Assembly: GCF_013410355.1 (NCBI RefSeq) | Contig: NZ_JACCFI010000001.1 | Span: 186,001-250,000, forward strand | Origin: Agromyces hippuratus | GTDB taxonomy: Bacteria; Actinomycetota; Actinomycetes; Actinomycetales; Microbacteriaceae | DNA length: 64,000 nt | Direction of reading: 5' to 3' | Shown here: positions 1 through 8,538 of the stretch, piece after piece | How positions within the stretch are numbered: position 1 is the first letter of the stretch | How the letters are laid out: each line of letters begins with the position of its first letter | Program-made: the position numbers and the translations under genes | Notes under the pieces: generated by a model | The model's database searches: none | Told to the model about the DNA's origin: nothing | What the model saw: only the letters and a program-made list of their open reading frames with translations

Positions 1-10
1 AACCCGGCGG

Positions 11-712
11 CTAGTCCCTCTTGAGCTCCTCGCGCAGGGATCGCACCTCGCGGATCAGTTCATCGATGTGCGCCTTGGTCGCGACCTGTTCGGCGTCGTT
101 GGCTGCGCCGACCTTCTCCACGATCCACGATGCGAGAGTGGCGGTCACGACACCGATGAGCGCGATGCCCCCGATCATGACGCCGACAGCGACCAACTGC
201 CCCGTCGGTGTGACAGGGAAGTAGTCGCCGTAGCCCACAGTCGTGATCGTGACGAACGCCCACCAGAGCCCCTGACCGAAGTCTTGGATCGATCCGTCGT
301 TGCCGCGCTCCGCGTCGAGCACAGCAAGCGCGGCCACCCAGACGAGCAGTGCCGAAGCGCCGGCCACGTACATGATGACCCGCCCACGGAACGCGGCGCC
401 GGCCGTGCGCTGTAGCACCGCGAGGATCGTCACGAGTCGAAGGAGTCGGAGGGGGCGGAGCATCGGAAGGATGACGATCGCAAGGTCGAGGAGGTGCGTG
501 TAGAACCACTTGAACCGCTGCGGTGCGAGCGAGAGGTTCACTAGGTAGTCGACGAGGAAGAGCGCCCACGTCGTCCAGATGATCGTCTCGGCGACGACCG
601 CAGGCGGTCCGCTGAGGTTGCCGATTACCTGCCACGAGTATGCGATCAGGAACGCGACTGCGGCGAGGGCGAGCGGCCATTCGAGGAGCTTCTGCCAGCG
701 CTGCTGATCCAT
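11..712 (-). CDS. Voltage-gated-like potassium channel (six TM)
   Basis: A 233-aa inner-membrane protein predicted to form a tetrameric K+ channel. The selectivity filter TTVGYGD is at residues 157-163, between a fifth membrane helix (about 112-131) and a sixth (about 172-196). Four N-terminal hydrophobic stretches (about 12-31, 41-60, 74-84, 85-101) resemble S1-S4. The S4-like segment LRPLRLLRL (85-93) has arginines every third residue, as in voltage sensors. The C-terminus (about 214-233) is charged and coiled-coil-like; there is no RCK/TrkA-N domain. No ribosome binding site precedes the ATG; instead TAGAGT lies 6 nt upstream, suggesting a leaderless mRNA. Divergent from the next gene. The channel family is secure; voltage gating is inference. 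Confidence 0.88.
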   Translation of the reverse strand: MDQQRWQKLLEWPLALAAVAFLIAYSWQVIGNLSGPPAVVAETIIWTTWALFLVDYLVNLSLAPQRFKWFYTHLLDLAIVILPMLRPLRLLRLVTILAVLQRTAGAAFRGRVIMYVAGASALLVWVAALAVLDAERGNDGSIQDFGQGLWWAFVTITTVGYGDYFPVTPTGQLVAVGVMIGGIALIGVVTATLASWIVEKVGAANDAEQVATKAHIDELIREVRSLREELKRD

Positions 713-718
713 CGGGCC

Positions 719-724
719 ACTCTA
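719..724 (-). promoter_or_regulatory. -10 box (TAGAGT), leaderless start
   Basis: On the minus strand TAGAGT is followed by exactly 6 nt (ggcccg) and then the ATG of the K+ channel gene, so transcription should begin at or next to the start codon. No -35 consensus is evident. Confidence 0.5.
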
Positions 725-791
725 CGGCTCCACCGCGGGAGGGCGACCTCGTGATCCTTGCGAACCGATCTCGTGATGCACCCACCGCCGA

Positions 792-797
792 TAGAAT
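792..797 (+). promoter_or_regulatory. -10 box (TAGAAT), leaderless start
   Basis: TAGAAT, a 6-nt spacer (tcgagg) and then the ATG at 804. This is the same spacing as the divergent K+ channel promoter and the proS promoter. The gagg in the spacer is too close to serve as a normal ribosome binding site. Confidence 0.5.
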
Positions 798-803
798 TCG
801 AGG

Positions 804-1022
804 ATGACCATCAACAGCCGCCACCTCGAGAACGCTGCCAACGCCCGCGACGACGCCTACCACCTCATCGAGGAGTTCGAAGACGGCGATGTGCACCCCC
901 GTGTGCTCGAGGTGCTCGAGAGCCTCGACACCGCGCTGTTCGACCTCATCAATTGGGCCGACCAGGTCACCCGCCACCTCGCCGAGAGCGGCGTCGAAGT
1001 GGTCGACGTCGACCTCACCTGA
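804..1022 (+). CDS. Small conserved-looking hypothetical protein
   Basis: A 72-aa soluble, acidic, largely helical protein with no recognised domain. Charged and hydrophobic residues alternate as in a short helical hairpin (about residues 6-28 and 31-63). There is no signal peptide or membrane helix. Codon use is typical of the window (GAC, CTC, GCC third positions), supporting a real gene. It starts 7 nt after a TAGAAT -10 box, so probably has a leaderless transcript. It ends 55 nt before proS, which has its own leaderless promoter, so co-transcription is not required. Function unknown. Confidence 0.65.
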   Translation: MTINSRHLENAANARDDAYHLIEEFEDGDVHPRVLEVLESLDTALFDLINWADQVTRHLAESGVEVVDVDLT

Positions 1023-1065
1023 GTCTCCGCGGCACTCGCGGGGCGAGCGACATCCGAGTGCTCAG

Positions 1066-1071
1066 TAGAAT
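1066..1071 (+). promoter_or_regulatory. -10 box (TAGAAT) of proS, leaderless start
   Basis: TAGAAT is followed by 6 nt (cgtcgg) and the GTG start of proS at 1078. No Shine-Dalgarno sequence is present, which agrees with a leaderless transcript. Confidence 0.55.
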
Positions 1072-1077
1072 CGTCGG

Positions 1078-2841
1078 GTGCCCACACGCCTGACGAACTA
1101 CTTCCTCCGTACGCTCCGCGAAGACCCCGCCGACGCCGAGGTCACGAGCCATCGCCTGCTCGTGCGCGCCGGCTACATCCGGCGCCAGGCGCCAGGCGTC
1201 TTCGCATGGCTGCCGCTGGGCCTGCGCGTGAAGGCGAAGATCGAGGCGATCATCCGCGAGGAGATGACGGCGGCCGGCGCGCACGAGGTGCACTTCCCGG
1301 CGCTGCTGCCGCGCGAGCCCTACGAGGTGACCGGTCGCTGGACCGAGTACGGTGACGCCCTCTTCCGCCTGCAGGACCGCAAGGGCGCCGACTACCTCCT
1401 CGCGCCGACGCACGAAGAGGCCTTCACGCTGCTCGTGAAGGACCTGTACAACTCGTACAAGGACCTGCCGCTGGCGATCTACCAGATCCAGGACAAGTAC
1501 CGCGACGAGGCCCGGCCTCGCGCCGGTCTCCTGCGCGGCCGCGAGTTCACGATGAAGGACGCGTACTCGTTCGACGTGTCCGACGAGGGCCTCGACGCGA
1601 GCTACCAGGCGCAGCGCGACGCCTACGAGCGCATCTTCACGCGCCTCGGCCTCGAGTACGTCATCGTCAAGGCGGATGCCGGCGCGATGGGCGGCTCGAA
1701 GAGCGAGGAGTTCCTGCACCCGACCCCCGTCGGCGAAGACACCTTCGTGCGCTCGGGCGGCGGTTACGCCGCCAACGTCGAGGCGTTCGAGACCGTCGTG
1801 CCCGAGCCGATCCCGTTCGACGGACTGCCGGCGCCGATCGTGCTCGACTCACCGAACACGCCGACGATCTCGACGCTCGTCGACCTCGCGAACGCCGAGT
1901 ACCCGCGTCCCGACGGGCGCGCATGGACCGCGGCCGACACCCTGAAGAACGTCGTGCTCGCCGTCGTCGCGCCCGACGGCACGCGCGAGCTCGTCGTGAT
2001 CGGCCTGCCCGGCGACCGCGACGTCGAGATGAAGCGCGTCGAGGTCGCGTTCGCCCCGGGCGAGGTCGAGCCCGCGACCGAGGCCGACTTCGCGAAGCAT
2101 CCCGGCCTCGTGAAGGGCTACATCGGCCCCTGGTCGGAGACCGGCGCCGTGCTCGGCGAGGAGTCCGCGACCGGCATCCGCTATCTCGTGGACCCCCGCG
2201 TCGTCGACGGCACCGAGTGGATCACCGGCGCGAACGTCGACCAGAAGCACGTCTTCGGACTCGTCGCCGGCCGCGACTTCGTCGCCGACGGCACCGTCGA
2301 GGCGTCGAACGTGCTGCCCGGCGACCCCGCGCCCGACGGCTCGGGCCCGGTCGAACTCGCCCGCGGCATGGAGATCGGCCACGTCTTCCAGCTCGGCCGC
2401 AAGTACGCAGAGGCACTGGGGCTCAAGGTGCTCGACGAGAACGGCAAGCTCGCCACCGTCACCATGGGCTCGTACGGCATCGGCGTCACCCGCATCCTCG
2501 CGATCATCGCCGAAGACAACAACGACGACAAGGGCCTCGTCTGGCCGCCGGCCGTCGCGCCCTTCGACGTGCACGTGGTCGCGACTGGTCGCGACGAGGC
2601 GGTGTTCGACGCGGCCGAGACGATCGTGGCCGAGCTCGAGGCATCCGGTCTCGACGTGCTCTTCGACGACCGCCCGAAGGTCTCGCCCGGCGTGAAGTTC
2701 GGCGATGCCGAGCTCATCGGCGTGCCGAAGATCGTGATCGTCGGTCGCGGCGTCGCCGACGGCGTCGTCGAGGTCTGGGATCGGGCGACGGGCGAGCGCA
2801 CGCAGGTCGCGATCGGCGAGGTCCCGGCAGCACTCGCCTGA
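1078..2841 (+). CDS. proS: Prolyl-tRNA synthetase (bacterial type)
   Basis: Cytoplasmic class II aminoacyl-tRNA synthetase that charges tRNA-Pro with proline. At 587 aa it has the usual length of the bacterial form with the YbaK-like editing insert between class II motifs 2 and 3. Visible motifs: N-terminal YFLRTLRE, motif 2 around YRDEARPRAGLLRGREF (about residues 141-157), and motif 3 MGSYGIGVTRILA (about 462-474), followed by an anticodon-binding domain with VVATGRDE and FDDRPKVSPGVKFGDAE. The GTG start is chosen because it matches family N-termini and lies 6 nt after a -10 box. In many actinobacteria proS adjoins nusA; here they are about 6.4 kb apart with four unrelated genes between. 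Confidence 0.97.
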   Translation: MPTRLTNYFLRTLREDPADAEVTSHRLLVRAGYIRRQAPGVFAWLPLGLRVKAKIEAIIREEMTAAGAHEVHFPALLPREPYEVTGRWTEYGDALFRLQDRKGADYLLAPTHEEAFTLLVKDLYNSYKDLPLAIYQIQDKYRDEARPRAGLLRGREFTMKDAYSFDVSDEGLDASYQAQRDAYERIFTRLGLEYVIVKADAGAMGGSKSEEFLHPTPVGEDTFVRSGGGYAANVEAFETVVPEPIPFDGLPAPIVLDSPNTPTISTLVDLANAEYPRPDGRAWTAADTLKNVVLAVVAPDGTRELVVIGLPGDRDVEMKRVEVAFAPGEVEPATEADFAKHPGLVKGYIGPWSETGAVLGEESATGIRYLVDPRVVDGTEWITGANVDQKHVFGLVAGRDFVADGTVEASNVLPGDPAPDGSGPVELARGMEIGHVFQLGRKYAEALGLKVLDENGKLATVTMGSYGIGVTRILAIIAEDNNDDKGLVWPPAVAPFDVHVVATGRDEAVFDAAETIVAELEASGLDVLFDDRPKVSPGVKFGDAELIGVPKIVIVGRGVADGVVEVWDRATGERTQVAIGEVPAALA

Positions 2842-2855
2842 CGGCGGCAGGTCTC

Positions 2856-2896
2856 CTGAACCGCTCGCTCCCACCCGGTGGGAGCGAGCGGTTCAG
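2856..2896. terminator. Bidirectional hairpin between proS and the symporter gene
   Basis: A 41-nt perfect palindrome with 20-bp arms around a single central base (left arm starts ctgaaccgctcgctcccacc). It lies between two convergent genes, and the stop codon of the minus-strand gene (2893-2895) is inside the right arm. No long U tract follows, as is common in high-GC actinobacteria. Confidence 0.8.
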
Positions 2897-4407
2897 TGCT
2901 GTTCGCGCGACTCGTGCAGGTGGTCGCGGTGCTTCTCGGCTTCGTGCCGCAGGGTCGCGAGGTCGAGTGGACCGGTGACCGACAGCTCGTCCTCCCAGCA
3001 CTCGATGCCGCCGACATCGGGCAGCAGCGCGCGGGTGAAGACCGGGTTGCGGCCCGACCGGCGCTGCCGGGTGTAGTCGCGCAGCAGCCGGAACGCCACG
3101 CCCGACAGCAGCGCGATCGCCACGAGGTTGATGAGCGCCATGATGCCCATGATGCCGTCGGCCGTGTTCCAGATCAGGTCGGAGGATGCCACCGAGCCGA
3201 CGAAGATCGCGACGACCACGAGTACGCGGTACACCGACAGCACCGAGCGTCGGCGGGTGATGAACTCGATGTTGGACTCGCCGTAGTAGTAATTGCCGAG
3301 GATCGAGCTGAACGCGAGCAGGAAGATGATGATGCTCAGCACGATGCTCGACCATGCGCCCAAGTTCGACACGATCGCGTTCTGCGTGAGCCCGATGCCG
3401 CGGGTGGCGTTCTCGAGGTCGGGGTTCGAGACCAGGATGATGAACGCCGTGATGGAGCAGATGAGGAAGGTGTCGAAGTAGACGCCGAGCGTCTGCACGA
3501 GGCCCTGCTTGACCGGGTGCGTCACCGCGGCGCTCGCGCCCGCGTTCGGGGCGGAGCCGAGCCCCGCCTCGTTCGAGAACATGCCGCGCTTGACGCCGGT
3601 CAGCACGATCATGCCGAGTGTGGCGCCGACGACCTCGTTGAAGCCGAACGCCTCGGTGAAGATCGAGGCGAACACCTCGGGGAGCCTCGTGATGTTCATC
3701 GCGACGATGACGAGGCCGAGCAGCAGGTAGAGCAGGGCCATGAGGGGCACGACCGCCTGGGTCACCGAGGCGATGCGGCGCACGCCACCGAACACCACGA
3801 GCCCGGTGAGCGCGGCGAGCACGAGGCCGACGGCCCACGCCACCCAGCCGGGGGCGCCGTCGGGACTGATCGTCGACGTGACCGTCGCGCTGATGGTGTT
3901 GGCCTGGAGCGAGGAGAAGGCGAACGGGAAGCAGACGATGAGCACGATCGCGAAGAGGATGCCCATCCAGCGGGCGCGCAGCCCGCGCTCCATGTAGTAG
4001 GCCGGGCCGCCTCGGAAACCGTCCCGGTCTCGCACCTTGAACAGCTGGCCGAGCGTCGACTCGACGAAGCTCGACGCGCCGCCGACGAAGGCCATCAGCC
4101 ACATCCAGAAGATCGCGCCCGGCCCGCCGATGGCGATCGCGGTGCCGACACCGGCGATGTTGCCGACGCCGACGCGGGATGCGGCCGAGATGGTGAACGC
4201 CTGGAACGCGGACACCGACTGCGGCACGCCGGCAGCGTCGCGCGGCGTCTTGTCGGTCAAGGTGCGGAACATCTCGGGGATCAGCCGGAACTGCACCACC
4301 CCGGAGCGGGCGGTGAAGTACACGCCGAGGATCACCACCACCGGCAGCACGATCCAGGTCCACAGCACATCGCCGCCGGCGAGCACCCATTCGTTCACGG
4401 TGTCCAT
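2893..4407 (-). CDS. Sodium:alanine (AGCS family) amino acid symporter
   Basis: A 504-aa polytopic membrane protein of the alanine/glycine:cation symporter family, importing small neutral amino acids with Na+ (or H+). The family signature NIAGVGTAIAIGGPGAIFWM is at about residues 82-101. Other typical blocks are GPAYYMERG, KRGMFSNEAGLGSAPNAG and GNYYYGESN; about ten to eleven hydrophobic helices are evident. A ggag motif precedes the ATG. The C-terminal about 60 residues are hydrophilic and charged. It is convergent with proS and shares its terminator palindrome. Substrate cannot be fixed from sequence; alanine or glycine is usual. Confidence 0.93.
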   Translation of the reverse strand: MDTVNEWVLAGGDVLWTWIVLPVVVILGVYFTARSGVVQFRLIPEMFRTLTDKTPRDAAGVPQSVSAFQAFTISAASRVGVGNIAGVGTAIAIGGPGAIFWMWLMAFVGGASSFVESTLGQLFKVRDRDGFRGGPAYYMERGLRARWMGILFAIVLIVCFPFAFSSLQANTISATVTSTISPDGAPGWVAWAVGLVLAALTGLVVFGGVRRIASVTQAVVPLMALLYLLLGLVIVAMNITRLPEVFASIFTEAFGFNEVVGATLGMIVLTGVKRGMFSNEAGLGSAPNAGASAAVTHPVKQGLVQTLGVYFDTFLICSITAFIILVSNPDLENATRGIGLTQNAIVSNLGAWSSIVLSIIIFLLAFSSILGNYYYGESNIEFITRRRSVLSVYRVLVVVAIFVGSVASSDLIWNTADGIMGIMALINLVAIALLSGVAFRLLRDYTRQRRSGRNPVFTRALLPDVGGIECWEDELSVTGPLDLATLRHEAEKHRDHLHESREQH

Positions 4408-4537
4408 GCGCTCCAGTATTGCGAGGCCGTCTCAGGCACTGGGCGACGGCGCGCCGGGGCGGGTGCGCCGACCGGAGGGGCAACCGGAGCGCGGTGACGC
4501 GAGCGAGGTGCGGTGGAGTCGCGTCCTGAGGCGGCGA

Positions 4538-4570
4538 GTTCATCGCGGGTTCACCGCGCGTTCAACCGTC
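4538..4570 (+). promoter_or_regulatory. PHO box (three 11-bp direct repeats) upstream of phoX
   Basis: Three consecutive 11-bp units: GTTCATCGCGG (4538-4548), GTTCACCGCGC (4549-4559) and GTTCAACCGTC (4560-4570). The repeated GTTCAYC core at 11-bp phase is the PhoP-binding PHO box described in Streptomyces and relatives. It is 73 nt upstream of the GTG of the PhoX-type phosphatase, as expected for activation under phosphate limitation. Confidence 0.85.
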
Positions 4571-4642
4571 GTCCCACGCGGATTCGGTTTCCGCGAGCAC
4601 TCTGCGGAGTGGAATCCCGACCACGAACGTGAGGACCGATCC

Positions 4643-6697
4643 GTGACGATCACCGACATCCAGCTGCTTCCGATGGCCGATCACGTGCGAGGCAAGCGTT
4701 CGCCGGTGACGTGCCACTTCAAGTGCGGCAACGCGTGTCTCGGCCCCGAGTGCAACACGTCATCGAACCCCGCCTTCCGCGAGATCGCGTCCGCCGCGCT
4801 GTCGCGTCGCGCGCTGCTCGGACTCGGTGCCGCGGGCGCCGTGGGCATCGCGCTCGCTGCCGCGACCCCGGCCGGAACCGCTGTCGCTGCGCCCGGCGGC
4901 GGAGCCTCGGGCGGCGGGGCGCGCCTGCCCTTCGACGCCATCTCGCCGGTGCCGAAGATCGTCGACGACTTCACCGTGCCGGCGGGCTACACGTGGGCGC
5001 CGATCATCCGCTGGGGCGACCCGCTGTTCTCGGGCGTGCCGGCGCTCGACTTCGACAACCAGACGCCAGAGGCGCAGGCCGGCCAGTTCGGCTACAACTG
5101 CGACTACCTCGATGTCATCGCCGACCGGAGCGGCCGCACCGGCGTGCTCGTGAACAACCACGAGTACGTCAACCCGGGCATCATGTTCCCCGCGACGAGC
5201 GATGCCGCAGAGCTCGACCGCCGCGCAGCGATCTTCAAGGCCGCGCACGGCTTCTCGGTCGTCGAGTTGCGGCGCAGCAAGCTCGGCCGCCCCTGGCGCT
5301 ACCTCGTCGACGGCCGCCGCAACCGCCGCATCACCGCAGACACCGTCTTCGAGCTCACCGGCCCCGCGGCCGGCACCGACCTCGTGAAGACCGCCGAGGA
5401 TGTCGAGGGCCGCTGGGTGAAGGGCACGCTCGGCAACTGCGCCGGCGGCACCACGCCGTGGGGCACCGTGCTCTCGGGCGAGGAGAACTTCGACGGCTAC
5501 TTCGCCTGGGCCGCCGACACCGCCGGGCAGAAGCGCTACCGGGCCACGCCGAGCGCGAAGTCGACCTATACGTTCGAGCGCATCGATCCGCGCTTCGACG
5601 CGCACGACGCCGGCTACGTGAACGAGCCCAACCGCTTCGGCTGGATCGTCGAGATCGACCCTGAGGATCCCTCCTCGACGCCGCGCAAGCACACGGCGAT
5701 GGGCCGCTTCAAGCACGAGGGCGCCAACGTCATCATCGCCGAGGACGGCCGCGCGGTCGCCTACATGGGCGACGACCAGACGAACGACTACCTCTACAAG
5801 TTCGTCTCCAAGGGCACGTACGACCCGAAGAACACTCCCGTCGCCCGCCGCAAGAACCTCGGGCTGCTCAGCGAGGGCGACCTGTACGTCGCGAAGTTCA
5901 CCGGCAACTCGCCGGTCGCCGAGATCACCGGCACCGGAGCGCTCCCCGCCGACGGCCTCTTCGACGGCACCGGCCAGTGGATCCCGCTCACGCAGAACGG
6001 CGAGAGCGTCATCCCCGGCATGACGACCCAGGAGGTGCTCGTCTTCACGCGCCTCGCGGCCGACACCGTCGGCGCGACGAAGATGGACCGCCCGGAGGAC
6101 GTGCAGCCCAACCCGAGGACCGGCAAGGTGTACGTGGCCCTCACGAACAACTCGTCGCGGAGCCTCGCGACGATCGACGAGGCGAACCCGGTGACGGGCA
6201 ACCGAAACGGGCACATCATCGAGCTGACGGAGACCGCCGGCCAGTCGGGCACCGCGTTCGGCTGGAGCATCCTGCTGCTCTGCGGCGACCCGGCGGTCGA
6301 CCGGAACACCTACTTCGCCGGGTTCCCGAAGGAGCTCGTCTCGCCGATCTCCTGCCCCGACAACGTCGCGTTCGATTCCGAGGGCAACCTCTGGATCTCG
6401 ACCGACGGCGCGCCCAGCAAGATCGGGTTCAACGACGGACTGTTCAAGGTGCCGCTCGAGGGGCCCGATCGCGGTCGCGTGCAGCAGTTCCTCTCCGTTC
6501 CGCGCGATGCGGAGACCTGCGGCCCGGTCATCCACGACCAGGAGGGCATGGTCTTCGTCGCCGTGCAGCACCCGGGCGAGGAGGGCACGGTCGACGCACC
6601 GACCTCCTACTTCCCCGACTACGTGCCGTCGCACCGCCCCGACAGCGGGCTCGTCGCCGCGCCCCGGCCCTCGGTCGTGCAGGTCTGGCGCGCGTAG
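4643..6697 (+). CDS. phoX: PhoX-family alkaline phosphatase (DUF839), Tat-exported
   Basis: A 684-aa secreted phosphatase of the PhoX/DUF839 family, Ca2+/Fe-dependent enzymes that release phosphate from organic esters outside the cell. The N-terminus has the family stretch MADHVRGKRSPVTCHFKCGN (residues 11-30), then a twin-arginine signal SRRALLGLGAAG followed by a hydrophobic run and an Ala-rich cleavage region (about 54-82). Downstream conserved blocks include NNHEYVNP, LSGEENFDGYF, HEGANVI and MDRPEDVQPNP. The GTG at 4643 is preferred because it follows gagg and includes the conserved N-terminal block; an in-frame ATG at 4673 is an alternative. A clear PHO box lies upstream. It is followed by a strong hairpin and a convergent gene. 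Confidence 0.93.
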   Translation: MTITDIQLLPMADHVRGKRSPVTCHFKCGNACLGPECNTSSNPAFREIASAALSRRALLGLGAAGAVGIALAAATPAGTAVAAPGGGASGGGARLPFDAISPVPKIVDDFTVPAGYTWAPIIRWGDPLFSGVPALDFDNQTPEAQAGQFGYNCDYLDVIADRSGRTGVLVNNHEYVNPGIMFPATSDAAELDRRAAIFKAAHGFSVVELRRSKLGRPWRYLVDGRRNRRITADTVFELTGPAAGTDLVKTAEDVEGRWVKGTLGNCAGGTTPWGTVLSGEENFDGYFAWAADTAGQKRYRATPSAKSTYTFERIDPRFDAHDAGYVNEPNRFGWIVEIDPEDPSSTPRKHTAMGRFKHEGANVIIAEDGRAVAYMGDDQTNDYLYKFVSKGTYDPKNTPVARRKNLGLLSEGDLYVAKFTGNSPVAEITGTGALPADGLFDGTGQWIPLTQNGESVIPGMTTQEVLVFTRLAADTVGATKMDRPEDVQPNPRTGKVYVALTNNSSRSLATIDEANPVTGNRNGHIIELTETAGQSGTAFGWSILLLCGDPAVDRNTYFAGFPKELVSPISCPDNVAFDSEGNLWISTDGAPSKIGFNDGLFKVPLEGPDRGRVQQFLSVPRDAETCGPVIHDQEGMVFVAVQHPGEEGTVDAPTSYFPDYVPSHRPDSGLVAAPRPSVVQVWRA

Positions 6698-6716
6698 GGG
6701 GCGCGCACCAGTTGAC

Positions 6717-6750
6717 GGGGGTGACGGATGCCGCGGCATCCGTCACCCCC
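6717..6750. terminator. Bidirectional terminator-like palindrome containing paired GGATGCC words
   Basis: A 34-nt perfect palindrome with 17-bp arms (gggggtgacggatgccg and its complement) between convergent phoX and the amine oxidase gene. Its centre is GGATGCCGCGGCATCC, two inverted copies of the repeated word reported in the findings. Confidence 0.75.
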
Positions 6751-6759
6751 GAACCCGTC

Positions 6760-8373
6760 CTACGCCGCGACCGCCTTCGCGGCCCGTTCGCCCGAGACGA
6801 CGGCGCCGTTGAGGAAGCCGAAGTACTCGACGCTCGTGTGCTCTCCGGCGAAGTGCACGTTGCCCTCGGGCGTCGACCCGGCGCCGAACAGCGTGGTGTA
6901 CTGGCCGGGCCGAAGCACCGTGTAGGAGCCCTTCGACCAGGGGTTCGCCCACCAGAAGTCGCGGTAGGACTTGCCGGTGTACGCGGCGGTCATGCCGGGG
7001 AAGATCGGCTCGGCCTGTGCCAGCAGGCCGTTGACCTGCGATGCGCTCGCCGGGCCGAAGGCGTTGCCCGTCCACGCCTTGACCTGGTCGCCCGACGGGA
7101 AGAAGTTGAAGACGCCGGTCGGCAGGGGGTGGTCGGCCGTGTCGTCCCACCCGCACTGGAACCCGCTCTTGTTCGTGTAGGCGGCGCCGCCGTACCCCTG
7201 CTCGACCCACGGCCGGTGGCTCACCTGCACGTGCACCTTGGCGTTCGCCCCGAGTCCGACCTCGTTGATCGCACGCCGCTTCAGCGCCGAGAATCCGGAC
7301 TGACTGAGGTCGCAGTCGCGCAGCGTCGTGAACGGCAGGGCGAGGATGGCGCGGTCGGCGGTCTGGTCGACGGTGGTGTTGCCGACCTGGAAGCTGAGGC
7401 GCACGGTACCGTCGGCGTTGCGCTTGACCGCCGTGAGCTTGTAGCCGTAGCGCACGGTGTTCGCGGGCAGTTCCTCGAGCATGCGGGAGACGATGAGGTC
7501 GTTGCCGCCGTTCACCGAGTACTTCTCGTCGGCGCCGTTGACGGGCGAGAGGCTGTTCTGCGCGTTCCACCCGAGCAGGTAGATGAGACTGAGCGCCGAC
7601 TGCTCGTGCGGCTCGAGGCCGTACTCGCTCATGACGTTCGACTGCATGAGCTTCGCGAACCTGCTCGAGAGGCCGCCGGGCACGTTCGCGGCGAGCCACT
7701 GGTCGACGTTCAACTGGTCGAGGGCGACGCCGGCCGCGGTGTGATCGTCGTACGTCTGGCAGTACGGTGCGCTCGCGAGCGCCGACTTGAACGCCTGGTA
7801 GACGACGCCCCAGTCGGCGTTCGCGTCGTCGTAGGGGTAGTCGGCGCCGTCGATCCAGTACTTGTCGTCCCAGCCCTGGTAGCTGCCACCTGCGACGACG
7901 TCGAGGCTCAGGCCCAGGTTCGCCGCGAGGTTCCGGGTGGCGTTGTGGTCGGTGTTGATGAGGGCGCCGCCGTGCTCCACGACGATGCCGTCGTCGAAGT
8001 GGCCGCGCAGGCTGTAGCACCGGCCGCCGGCTCGCGCACTGCCCTCGTAGATGGTCGCGGCGATGCCCTTCACGCGCCAGAGCCAGTGGGCGGCGCGCAC
8101 GCCGGCGAGACCGGCGCCGACGATCACGACCTTCGGTGCAGGGCCGGGCTTGGCCACTGCCGCGTGGGCGGGCGTCGCCATGGCGAGCGCCGCGCCGGCG
8201 CCGATCGCGCCTCCGGCGATGAGCGCGTCGCGCCGGCTGACGCCGTGCTGCCGCTCGGGCTCGCGCCCGAGCACGTCGTCGACGGGGACGCCGGTGCGAT
8301 CTGCCTCGGCATGGGCGCGGATGATCCGGCCGAGCCGCGCACTGAGCGGGGTGGTGCCGCGGGAACCTGTCAT
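6760..8373 (-). CDS. Flavin monoamine oxidase family protein, Tat-exported
   Basis: A 538-aa FAD-dependent amine oxidase predicted to deaminate a primary or aromatic amine outside the cytoplasmic membrane. A twin-arginine signal SRRDALIAGGAIGAGAALAM (about residues 42-61) ends at ATPAHA. The Rossmann FAD motif VVIVGAGLAGVRAAHWLWR is at about 80-98, with AGGRCYSLRG after it and the C-terminal FAD signature HFAGEHTSVEYFGFLNGAV near the end. The ATG at 8373 is chosen because gagg sits about 8 nt upstream and it gives a normal Tat n-region; an upstream ATG would add 16 residues. Divergent from an XRE-cupin regulator that probably controls it. Substrate unknown. Confidence 0.9.
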   Translation of the reverse strand: MTGSRGTTPLSARLGRIIRAHAEADRTGVPVDDVLGREPERQHGVSRRDALIAGGAIGAGAALAMATPAHAAVAKPGPAPKVVIVGAGLAGVRAAHWLWRVKGIAATIYEGSARAGGRCYSLRGHFDDGIVVEHGGALINTDHNATRNLAANLGLSLDVVAGGSYQGWDDKYWIDGADYPYDDANADWGVVYQAFKSALASAPYCQTYDDHTAAGVALDQLNVDQWLAANVPGGLSSRFAKLMQSNVMSEYGLEPHEQSALSLIYLLGWNAQNSLSPVNGADEKYSVNGGNDLIVSRMLEELPANTVRYGYKLTAVKRNADGTVRLSFQVGNTTVDQTADRAILALPFTTLRDCDLSQSGFSALKRRAINEVGLGANAKVHVQVSHRPWVEQGYGGAAYTNKSGFQCGWDDTADHPLPTGVFNFFPSGDQVKAWTGNAFGPASASQVNGLLAQAEPIFPGMTAAYTGKSYRDFWWANPWSKGSYTVLRPGQYTTLFGAGSTPEGNVHFAGEHTSVEYFGFLNGAVVSGERAAKAVAA

Positions 8374-8414
8374 GATGAGAGCCTCGCAATCCGTGGTGGG
8401 TTTGGTACGGGTGC

Positions 8415-8445
8415 TGCTTAACATGGTGCTTAGTGCAATTGAGCA
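8415..8445. promoter_or_regulatory. Possible operator in amine oxidase / XRE-cupin divergent region
   Basis: The 165-nt divergent intergenic region has a relatively AT-rich patch with a direct repeat of TGCTTA (8415-8420 and 8427-8432) followed by TGCAATTGAGCA. This is the only obviously structured part of the region and a reasonable place for the HTH protein to bind. It is a weak prediction. Confidence 0.3.
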
Positions 8446-8538
8446 GGATGTCTCGTGGGCGCGTCAACCCCCAACCTCTCGCAATCGGGGCGGGTCGGCG
8501 CCCGCGGCATCCGTGATCTGTGACCTGGAGGTGGGGGA

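Noticed and set aside
1849..2874. Long minus-strand ORF opposite proS
   Set aside because: The plus-strand frame is unmistakably prolyl-tRNA synthetase. The antisense frame is Asp/Glu/Arg/Val-rich with no domain, the usual artefact of high-GC codon bias.
2878..4497. 539-codon plus-strand ORF opposite the AGCS symporter
   Set aside because: The minus strand encodes a clear AGCS transporter; the plus-strand translation is a low-complexity His/Asp/Glu/Arg mixture.
4037..4642. N-terminal extension of the phoX frame
   Set aside because: The frame is open upstream but overlaps the symporter gene and the PHO box. The family N-terminus and a ribosome binding site place the start at 4643.
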